NCBI GenBank assembly: GCA_009885355.1
Contig: VFKW01000139.1
Coordinates: forward strand, 1-10,444
DNA from: Candidatus Berkelbacteria bacterium
GTDB taxonomy: Bacteria; Patescibacteriota; UBA1384; VFKW01
Direction: 5' to 3'
Length of the DNA: 10,444 nt
Part shown: piece after piece, positions 1-4,354 of the stretch
Numbering within the stretch: the stretch's first letter is position 1
Layout: each line of letters opens with the position of its first letter
Position numbers and translations under genes: made by a program
The notes under the pieces: generated by a model
The model's input: only the letters and a program-made list of their open reading frames with translations
Told to the model about the DNA's origin: nothing
Database searches by the model: none

Positions 1-109
1 CACATCACTGTAACGATACGCTAAGTTCCGTACTATCCTGATGGCTAGTCTTTAGATAGGCTGGATTCGAACCAGCTAGAAATAACCAGCTTCGCTTGGC
101 GCACTCATA
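1..109 (-). other. Minus-strand transcribed region leaving the window, product unknown
   Basis: A good minus-strand promoter (115-144) should start transcription near 108 and read toward position 1. No convincing protein follows: the ATG at 106-108 opens only ten codons, and the longer open frame in this stretch (ending at a TGA at 5-7) begins without an ATG or ribosome binding site. The DNA can fold into successive hairpins, including a tRNA T-arm look-alike at 60-76. A structured RNA gene or the 5' leader of a gene beyond the left edge are both possible. I cannot assign a family. Confidence 0.3.
60..76 (-). other. tRNA T-arm-like hairpin
   Basis: On the minus strand this is a five-pair stem, GCTGG with CCAGC, closing the seven-base loop TTCGAAT. 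That is the canonical shape and consensus of a tRNA T-arm (TTCRANY). The seven bases after it, CTATCTA, would be the 3' acceptor strand, but no matching 5' strand, anticodon arm or CCA is visible at the proper distance. It may be chance, a tRNA-mimic element in a leader, or part of a larger RNA. Confidence 0.35.
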
Positions 110-114
110 CAAAG

Positions 115-144
115 ATTATACCATATTTTAACCTAATAATCCAA
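115..144 (-). promoter_or_regulatory. Predicted sigma-70-type promoter, minus strand
   Basis: On the minus strand the -35 box is TTGGAT (139-144) and the -10 box is TATAAT (115-120), with 18 bases between them. The bases before the -10 box are TGG, an extended -10 motif. The predicted start of transcription is near 108. A perfect -10 box with the extension makes this one of the better promoter matches in the window. Confidence 0.6.
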
Positions 145-172
145 TAATAAACCCGCCGGAGCAGCAGCGGGT
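140..172 (-). terminator. Probable minus-strand intrinsic terminator
   Basis: ACCCGC (151-156) pairs perfectly with GCGGGT (167-172) around a ten-base loop. On the minus strand the hairpin is followed by TTTATTATT, a moderately T-rich tail. It sits immediately upstream of the minus-strand promoter at 115-144, which is where a terminator separating two minus-strand units would be expected. The plus strand has no T tract after the hairpin. Confidence 0.5.
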
Positions 173-176
173 ATGT

Positions 177-431
177 GATGGTTAAACCATCGGTGGCAAT
201 CCAAGAGCCCTGATCAATGTATTATTCTATTCAACAATGAAACTCCCCGGGAACCGCTGCCGCTAATCCCGGGGTTTCTTAGGCAGCGGGGACTCATGAG
301 GTCGTATTCTCATGAGAAATACTTGCCATGCACTAACGTGCTTGGTCAAGAGATGATGCCATTCATCCCCGTACTGAGACTCGGCAAGAATCATGACGTG
401 ACTGCCTCCTACGTACGGGGTTTCCTGGCAT
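177..431. ncRNA. Candidate structured RNA, family unknown
   Basis: Stems that can coexist: a small hairpin at 177-191; CCCCGGGA (245-252) with TCCCGGGG (267-274); CCGCTGCC in that loop (254-261) with GGCAGCGG (282-289), making an H-type pseudoknot; CTCATGAG (293-300) with its copy at 309-316; a bulged stem at 322-350 built from CTTG/CAAG, CCA/TGG and GCAC/GTGC; and two nested long-range stems, ATGCCA (356-361) with TGGCAT (426-431) and CCCCGTAC (367-374) with GTACGGGG (413-420). Signatures of RNase P RNA, tmRNA and SRP RNA were looked for and not found. The strand is not settled. The minus strand is favoured because its downstream end carries the terminator at 151-172, but no clear promoter is visible near 431. 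Confidence 0.4.
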
Positions 432-549
432 ATAAAATGAAAGCGGCTAACCGCTTATACATCGCCTCATAGCCTTCAGCCATTCCTTTACTTTTTTCGC
501 AAAATTGTTTGATGTACCAGGACAATAAGTTCTCAATCCTATATACCAA
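409..549 (-). pseudogene. Short unassigned reading frame, possible gene remnant
   Basis: From a TTG at 547-549 this frame encodes 46 residues ending at TAG (409-411). The frame is open from 561, just inside a TGA. The composition is protein-like, with aromatic and basic residues such as LSWYIKQF and YKRLAAFILYARKP, but there is no ribosome binding site before the TTG and no family I recognise. A second minus frame, 62 codons at 447-635, overlaps it in another register and starts within the repeat cluster. At most one can be real. Two overlapping frames without clear starts suggest a decayed gene, and the 409-431 end overlaps the RNA-like fold. Function unknown. Confidence 0.2.
430..456 (-). 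terminator. Possible minus-strand terminator hairpin
   Basis: AAGCGG (441-446) pairs with CCGCTT (451-456) around a four-base loop. On the minus strand it is followed by TCATTTTATA, a loose T-rich tail. The stop codon of the 62-codon minus-strand frame (447-449) falls in the loop. The hairpin could end a short minus-strand transcript, but it also lies inside the competing frame at 409-549, so only one reading can hold. Confidence 0.35.
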
Positions 550-589
550 TCTATTATGGAGTCAAAATATTCAAGTTTATAACAAAAAA

Positions 590-641
590 TGCATAGTTTT
601 ACCATAGTTTGCATAGTTTTGGTATATACTTGCATAGTTTA
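590..641. repeat. Phased direct repeats, candidate operator array
   Basis: The octamer CATAGTTT occurs four times: 592-599, 603-610, 612-619 and 633-640. Three copies extend to TGCATAGTTT, at 590, 610 and 631. The spacings are 11, 9 and 21 bases, close to one, one and two helical turns, so all four would face the same side of the DNA. The last copy overlaps the predicted -35 box of the helix-turn-helix/ATPase gene. Such arrays usually bind a transcription factor cooperatively, and the product of the next gene is the natural candidate (autoregulation). This assignment is an inference. Confidence 0.75.
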
Positions 642-658
642 ACATATTATGTTAATAT
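630..658 (+). promoter_or_regulatory. Predicted promoter of the HTH-ATPase gene with overlapping palindrome
   Basis: TTGCAT (630-635) and TAATAT (653-658) are 17 bases apart, a reasonable sigma-70-type match. The -35 box overlaps the last CATAGTTT repeat. Between the boxes lies a 13-base palindrome, AACATA-T-TATGTT (641-653), touching the -10 box. Transcription would begin near 665, leaving a very short leader before the Shine-Dalgarno GAGG at 667-670. The overlap of repeats, palindrome and promoter points to a tightly controlled start. Confidence 0.45.
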
Positions 659-677
659 ACTAATAAGAGGTAATTAT

Positions 678-1397
678 ATGGATGAAAAACTACTGACAAT
701 CACTGAAGCGGCCGAAATACTTGGCGTTTCAATCGATACACTACGTCGCTGGGATAGTAACGGAAAGTTAGTCGCGATCAAAAAAGAAGGCGGCGTACAT
801 CGGTTTTACAGAGAAAAAGATCTTAAAATATTTTCGAGCGACATTATTAAACTTGCCTATGATTGGGCAAAAGATGATTCAGAATTGCCATCCATCTTTT
901 ATTGTAGTAATAGCGCTGTTTTTCAAACAAGACTGACTAAGCTGGAGCTACTTTTAATGAAGCAACCAGGTTTTGAAAGATTATTTTCTATCATTATTGC
1001 TATTACCGGCGAAATCGGAAACAATTCCTTTGATCATAATCTTGGGAAGTGGCCAGATGTGCCAGGCATCTTTTTCGGATACGATATCAATAAAAAACAA
1101 ATTGTACTAGCCGATCGCGGTATTGGTATTTTGGAAACACTTCGCCAAGTTCGTCCCACATTAAAAAATCACACAGAAGCTGTGATGGTTGCATTTACTG
1201 AAATCCTATCTGGGCGCTCACCAGAGAGACGCGGAAATGGACTAAAATTCGTTCGAGAAGTTACCACGACTCAGCCGATCGATCTCTTCTTTGAAAGTGG
1301 CGACGCTGAAGTCCGCATCAAGGCTCCAGATAAAGAATTTCACCTAACGCGCGGACAAGAAATACTCCGTGGCTGTTTCGCCATAATCCAATTTTAA
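678..1397 (+). CDS. MerR-like HTH protein fused to a GHKL-type ATPase domain
   Basis: The protein has 239 residues. Residues 5-50 form a MerR/excisionase-type winged helix-turn-helix, seen in TITEAAEILGVSIDTLRRW followed by the wing GGVHRFY. Residues about 100-215 carry GHKL (HATPase_c) marks: an N-box with E112, N115, N116, D119 and H120; a G1 box DRGIGI (146-151); and a G2 loop GNGL (186-189). The lid is short and no histidine-phosphotransfer domain is present, so it resembles the anti-sigma kinases SpoIIAB/RsbW more than a sensor kinase. The ATG at 678 is chosen because GAGG lies seven bases upstream; an earlier in-frame ATG at 609 lies within the repeats and has no such site. The next gene encodes a STAS-like protein, the usual antagonist of such ATPases. 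Predicted role: a DNA-binding regulator whose activity depends on ATP and its STAS partner. Target genes are unknown. Confidence 0.8.
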   Translation: MDEKLLTITEAAEILGVSIDTLRRWDSNGKLVAIKKEGGVHRFYREKDLKIFSSDIIKLAYDWAKDDSELPSIFYCSNSAVFQTRLTKLELLLMKQPGFERLFSIIIAITGEIGNNSFDHNLGKWPDVPGIFFGYDINKKQIVLADRGIGILETLRQVRPTLKNHTEAVMVAFTEILSGRSPERRGNGLKFVREVTTTQPIDLFFESGDAEVRIKAPDKEFHLTRGQEILRGCFAIIQF

Positions 1398-1429
1398 AAC
1401 TATTAATAAATATAATTAAGGACAAATAT

Positions 1430-1723
1430 ATGCGCATAGAACTAAAAAAATTTGGCACAACACTAATTTCACGCCAAGCTGGACTTGAGGCTCTCAAGGC
1501 CTTTCAGTCAACATTGCAAACTATGAAACCGGACGAAGAACTTGAAATTGATTTTTCTGGTATTTATACTTTTTCTCCATCATGGGGAGATGAGTTTTTA
1601 AGTCCCTTACTAGATCAACTTGGAGACAATCTGGTATTACTCCAAAGCGACAATATGTCAGTACAAGCCACAATAAAACTATTGCAGGAAATAAAAAAAC
1701 GATCTTTCATCTTTCGTGGATAA
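1430..1723 (+). CDS. STAS-like small protein (DUF4325 type)
   Basis: The protein has 97 residues and no membrane segment or signal. Its centre, residues 39-57, reads EIDFSGIYTFSPSWGDEFL, which fits the STAS-like DUF4325 pattern of a beta strand ending in DFSG, a short loop with serines (S49, S51) and an acidic DE before a helix. In SpoIIAA-type STAS proteins the serine in this loop is phosphorylated by the partner ATPase; S49 or S51 would be the equivalent here, by analogy only. AAGGA (1418-1422) lies seven bases before the ATG. The 32-base gap to the upstream ATPase gene, with no terminator between them, argues for one transcript and a functional pair. Confidence 0.7.
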   Translation: MRIELKKFGTTLISRQAGLEALKAFQSTLQTMKPDEELEIDFSGIYTFSPSWGDEFLSPLLDQLGDNLVLLQSDNMSVQATIKLLQEIKKRSFIFRG

Positions 1724-1756
1724 TATACATAACCTGCAAAAAATTATATAAAAACA

Positions 1757-2218
1757 ATGAAAGAAAAAAGAAAAAATACAATTTACTATATACTAATATT
1801 ATTAATTGGCATCATAATCGGTGGAAATATATTTTCTAATACACAACCAAGATCAATAATTGCTCTCAAGAAATGCGAAAAATGCTATAAAACAAATGAT
1901 CTTATAGGATTATTAGTTTCTGTTGGAATAAATAAAACCCCTATAATAATACCAAATGTCATCTATGAAACAGATAAAACCATTGTTATTAAACATCCGT
2001 TTCCAGAAGCTCCAATCCATTATCTGGTCATACCCAAAAAAGATATAAAAGACATTAAAAATCTATCCAAGGATGACTCGTTATATATAACTGACGCTTA
2101 TAGTGTTATGTCAAAAATTATTCGCGATCAAAATCTGACGGATTACCGAATTATAACAAATGGCCCCGGTTTCCAACAAGCCACATACCTACATTTCCAC
2201 CTTCGTGCAAATAAATAA
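1757..2218 (+). CDS. Membrane-anchored HIT-family protein
   Basis: The protein has 153 residues. A basic N-terminus (KEKRK) and a hydrophobic helix at about 9-26 predict a membrane anchor with the rest outside the cytoplasm, or a signal peptide. The C-terminal half is HIT-like: a substrate-strand region with HPFPEAPIHYLVIPKK, a conserved-looking TNGPG (134-138), and the terminal motif YLHFHL (144-149). HIT proteins are nucleotide hydrolases or transferases whose middle histidine of HxHxH attacks the phosphate. Here the first histidine is replaced by Y144 while H146 (the nucleophile position) and H148 remain. C40 and C43 form a CxxC, perhaps a remnant zinc knuckle. No Shine-Dalgarno precedes the ATG. 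The gene is much richer in A+T and in ATA codons than the ribosomal genes, hinting at a different origin. Substrate unknown. Confidence 0.7.
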   Translation: MKEKRKNTIYYILILLIGIIIGGNIFSNTQPRSIIALKKCEKCYKTNDLIGLLVSVGINKTPIIIPNVIYETDKTIVIKHPFPEAPIHYLVIPKKDIKDIKNLSKDDSLYITDAYSVMSKIIRDQNLTDYRIITNGPGFQQATYLHFHLRANK

Positions 2219-2241
2219 TTATTTACCACAAAGAATTAGTA

Positions 2242-2403
2242 CTCTGCTTCTACGTTTCAGAAGAAGTCGAGCAGAAGTAGGGGAGCCGTTTAGAGGACTG
2301 CCAGTCAGAGGCTTCTAGCCGGCGGCTCTGCCCGGCGAGATCATAAGGGCATAGGGTTGAGCCTCTCCGACGAGACATCGTAATGAGCCCTTTCACCCCT
2401 TAT
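2242..2403. ncRNA. Second candidate structured RNA, family unknown
   Basis: The gene-free stretch 2219-2504 folds compactly. Stem A pairs 2242-2251 with 2273-2282 (two G-U pairs). Next, GAGCCG (2283-2288) pairs with CGGCTC (2323-2328), enclosing a hairpin (2291-2317), while GCCGG (2318-2322) pairs with CCGGC (2332-2336), so the two stems interlock as an H-type pseudoknot. A third arm pairs ATAAGGG (2343-2349) with CCCTTAT (2397-2403), with an inner stem AGGGTT (2353-2358) with the region 2386-2391. No known riboswitch, RNase P, tmRNA or SRP signature was recognised. The only promoter-like match is a weak minus-strand -10 (TATAGA, 2421-2426), so the strand is open. Confidence 0.4.
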
Positions 2404-2487
2404 TACAAAGCTACAGACCCTCTATAAAAGAACAAATGATAGATTTTTCACCTGCGGGTCCAGGATAACAAAAATTATCAACTCCCA

Positions 2488-2503
2488 ACCTGCTTTAGCA
2501 GGT
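2488..2503. other. Short hairpin before the ribosomal operon promoter
   Basis: ACCTGC (2488-2493) pairs with GCAGGT (2498-2503) around TTTA, directly abutting the -35 box at 2505. No T tract follows on either strand, so it is a poor terminator. It may block upstream transcripts imperfectly or serve as a protein site; nothing more can be said. Confidence 0.3.
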
Positions 2504-2504
2504 A

Positions 2505-2534
2505 TTGACACCCTATATATACATGTGTTACAAT
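2505..2534 (+). promoter_or_regulatory. Main promoter of the ribosomal protein operon
   Basis: A consensus -35 box TTGACA (2505-2510) and a -10 box TACAAT (2529-2534) are separated by 18 bases. This is the strongest plus-strand promoter in the window and the only clear one ahead of the ribosomal genes. Transcription should begin near 2541, giving a leader of about 100 bases before rplC. Confidence 0.8.
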
Positions 2535-2538
2535 ACAC

Positions 2539-2562
2539 AAGGTAGGGAAAAAGTACTACCTT
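2539..2562 (+). promoter_or_regulatory. Hairpin at the 5' end of the operon transcript
   Basis: AAGGTAG (2539-2545) pairs with CTACCTT (2556-2562) around a ten-base loop. With the start site predicted near 2541, at least five pairs would sit at the very 5' end of the mRNA, a placement known to slow 5'-dependent decay. The run TTTT (2561-2564) after it makes a weak attenuator possible too. Confidence 0.45.
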
Positions 2563-2580
2563 TTAAATATTGGAATTAGA

Positions 2581-2620
2581 GTCTAGAAAACCTTTGCCAA
2601 CTTGGTGGAGTGTTCTAGAC
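2581..2620 (+). promoter_or_regulatory. Long leader hairpin upstream of rplC, candidate autoregulatory site
   Basis: GTCTAGAA (2581-2588) pairs perfectly with TTCTAGAC (2613-2620). After a small internal loop, 2592-2599 pairs with 2603-2610 through five Watson-Crick and three G-U pairs, closing a three-base loop. The whole leader segment is thus one hairpin of about 16 pairs, ending 23 bases before the rplC start codon. It hides a Shine-Dalgarno-like GGTGGAG (2604-2610). Ribosomal operons are commonly autoregulated by a protein binding such a leader (L4 in the E. coli S10 operon). Which protein binds here, if any, is unknown. Confidence 0.5.
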
Positions 2621-2643
2621 GATTAGTTGTTACGTGGAGCGAT

Positions 2644-3258
2644 ATGGCAAAATTCATTTTAGGCAAAAAAATCGGCATGACCCGCATCTATGATGAAAAG
2701 GGCAGAGCAATTCCAGTTACCGTTATCGAAGCTGGTCCTGTTTTCGTAACTGAAATAACAAAAAACGAAGATAGTACATCTATCCAAGTTGGTTATGGTC
2801 ACGAAAAACACATCAAAAAACCACAAAAAGGCCATCTAGTTAAAGCTGGCATATCTGAAGATTTAAAACAACTCAAAGAATACACAGAAACCATCCAAGG
2901 AGCCGAGAATATTAAACTTGGCGATGAGATCAATGTTTCTGTTTTTGAAAAAGGCGACATGATCGACGTCTCCGGCGTCTCAAAAGGCAAAGGCTTTGCT
3001 GGTACTATTAAAAGACATCATTTCCATTGCGGCCCTAAAACACATGGTTCACATAACTATCGCAGACCTGGTTCAATCGGATCCGCTTATCCACAGCGCG
3101 TTGTAAAAGGCGTACGAATGGCCGGTCATTTAGGGGCTGATAACGTTACAATCAAAAAACTTCAGGTCGTAGAAGTTCATCAAAATGAAAAACTTCTCGT
3201 CGTCGCTGGCTCCGTTCCAGGATCACGCGGGACCATTCTTACCATCAAAGGAGTATAA
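2644..3258 (+). CDS. rplC: 50S ribosomal protein L3
   Basis: The 204-residue product starts MAKFILGKKIGMTRIYDEKG, the hallmark L3 N-terminus, and has the long central loop with HHFHCGPKTHGSHNYRRPGS that reaches toward the peptidyl-transferase centre. It binds 23S rRNA early in large-subunit assembly. The ATG at 2644 is preferred over an in-frame TTG at 2602, because the latter lies inside the leader hairpin and would add 14 non-homologous residues; GGAG (2636-2639) precedes the ATG by a rather short four bases. It is the first gene of the operon; rpsJ, normally just before it, is absent. The stop shares a base with the next start (TAATG). Confidence 0.97.
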   Translation: MAKFILGKKIGMTRIYDEKGRAIPVTVIEAGPVFVTEITKNEDSTSIQVGYGHEKHIKKPQKGHLVKAGISEDLKQLKEYTETIQGAENIKLGDEINVSVFEKGDMIDVSGVSKGKGFAGTIKRHHFHCGPKTHGSHNYRRPGSIGSAYPQRVVKGVRMAGHLGADNVTIKKLQVVEVHQNEKLLVVAGSVPGSRGTILTIKGV

Positions 3259-4052
3259 TGAGCCAGATTAATGTTCTAGACCTACAAGGTAAACAAGTCA
3301 GTAAAGTCAATCTCAATGAGACAATTTTTACTATTGAAACAAATAAAAAACTTATCCACCAAGCCGTTGTTTGCCAGCTAGCCAATGCTCGCCAATCAAA
3401 TGCCCACACAAAAACTCGCGGCGAAGTCCGTGGCGGTGGCGCAAAACCTTGGAAACAAAAAGGCACCGGCCGAGCACGTGCTGGTTCTTCAAACTCCCCA
3501 ATCTGGGTAGGTGGCGGAATTGCATTTGGTCCACGCAACAATCGTAATTTCAGCCAAATGATAAATAAAAAAATGAAAAGAAAAGCTCTTTTCATGGCTT
3601 TGAGCGACAAGGTAACTGAAAATAAATTTATTGTCACAAAAGATTTAATCATCAAAGAGCCTAAAACCAAACTTATGATTGAAATCCTTAACACTCTTCC
3701 AACTAGCGACGGTACAGTCCTGATCGTTATCGAAGAAATAAATGACAATCTTCAATTAGCCTCCAAAAATATTCCTTATGTTAAATTAGTTAAACTTTCC
3801 AGCCTCAATATTGTTGACGTTTTGAAATTCAACTATATTTTAACTACTGTCTCCGGATTAAAAGCAATTGAAAACCACTTTTCTGAAATTTCAACTGATG
3901 AAGTTGAAGAAGAAGTAAAAGTTGCCAAAAAAGAAATCAAAGAAACCGAAGCCAAAGAAGTTGAAGCAAAAGAAGCTGAAGAAAAACCTGTTAAATCTCC
4001 AGCAAAAAAACCAGCTAAAGCTCCTGCTAAAGACGCAAAGAAGGAGAAATAA
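3258..4052 (+). CDS. rplD: 50S ribosomal protein L4 with long charged C-terminal tail
   Basis: Residues 1 to about 211 are an ordinary L4 (about 205 residues in most bacteria), including the conserved rRNA-binding loop with TRGEVRGGGAKPWKQKGTGR (53-72) that lines the exit tunnel. Residues about 212-264 are an extra tail, first acidic (DEVEEEV), then alternating Lys/Glu/Ala, ending in PAKKPAKAPAK. Low-complexity tails like this are usually disordered and may contact rRNA at the ribosome surface. L4 also represses its own operon in some bacteria, which makes it a candidate ligand for the leader hairpin at 2581-2620. A strong AAAGGAG precedes the ATG. Confidence 0.97.
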   Translation: MSQINVLDLQGKQVSKVNLNETIFTIETNKKLIHQAVVCQLANARQSNAHTKTRGEVRGGGAKPWKQKGTGRARAGSSNSPIWVGGGIAFGPRNNRNFSQMINKKMKRKALFMALSDKVTENKFIVTKDLIIKEPKTKLMIEILNTLPTSDGTVLIVIEEINDNLQLASKNIPYVKLVKLSSLNIVDVLKFNYILTTVSGLKAIENHFSEISTDEVEEEVKVAKKEIKETEAKEVEAKEAEEKPVKSPAKKPAKAPAKDAKKEK

Positions 4053-4354
4053 TGTATTTAATAAAACCTGTTATTACTGAAAAATCAATGCAAATGGCCC
4101 CAAATGGTCAATACACTTTTGTAGTTACACCAAAAGCCAACAAGATTGAAATCGCCAAAGAAGCCACACGTCTTTACAAAGTTGAAGTAAAAGAAGTTAA
4201 AATCTTAAGAATCAAAGGCAAGGTTAAAACTTTCAAACGAACCGTCGGCAGACAATCTGACGTCAAAAAAGCAATTATTATCTTGAAACCTGGCCATAAG
4301 ATTCCTGGATTTGAAATGGCAACAGAAGATGAGAAACCAAAAGGAGATAAATAA
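4052..4354 (+). CDS. rplW: 50S ribosomal protein L23
   Basis: A 100-residue protein opening with LIKPVITEKSM, the signature of L23, and containing the basic segment KGKVKTFKRTVGRQSDVKKA that binds 23S rRNA domain III. L23 sits at the rim of the exit tunnel and is the docking site for trigger factor and SRP. The length matches the family, with a short charged C-terminus. The start overlaps the L4 stop by one base (TAATG), and GGAG lies just upstream within the L4 tail. Confidence 0.97.
   Translation: MYLIKPVITEKSMQMAPNGQYTFVVTPKANKIEIAKEATRLYKVEVKEVKILRIKGKVKTFKRTVGRQSDVKKAIIILKPGHKIPGFEMATEDEKPKGDK

Noticed and set aside
60..133. A complete tRNA gene on the minus strand
   Set aside because: Only the T-arm matches. 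No acceptor partner, D-arm or anticodon arm is found at the right spacing, and the 5' half would have to lie inside the -10 box of the promoter.
293..320. Hammerhead ribozyme around CTCATGAG ... GAGAAATAC
   Set aside because: The core CTGANGA is not present (CTCATGA instead) and no matching cleavage site with stems I and III is formed.
150..440. RNase P RNA, tmRNA or SRP RNA
   Set aside because: The fold and pseudoknot are suggestive, but the conserved core of RNase P, the tRNA-like ends and tag frame of tmRNA, and the GGAAGG-type SRP loop are all missing on both strands.
590..641. CRISPR array or replication-origin iterons
   Set aside because: The repeat unit is only 8-10 bases with no spacer-length gaps, and there are no cas genes, DnaA boxes or replication genes nearby. 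Operator repeats fit better.
2283..2336. HDV-like ribozyme
   Set aside because: The interlocked stems are in the wrong order: the second stem starts after, not before, the internal hairpin, so the nested double pseudoknot of HDV cannot form.
2219..2504. A small protein gene between the HIT gene and the ribosomal promoter
   Set aside because: All frames are short and none combines a start, a ribosome binding site and a protein-like composition. The conserved-looking pairing favours RNA.
2602..2643. Upstream TTG start for L3
   Set aside because: It would add 14 residues unlike any L3 and begins inside the leader hairpin. The ATG at 2644 gives the canonical N-terminus.
3245..3748. Long minus-strand open frame opposite rplD
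   Set aside because: It is a shadow of rplD in the opposite strand with no start signal or recognisable protein. The same applies to the other antisense frames across the ribosomal operon.
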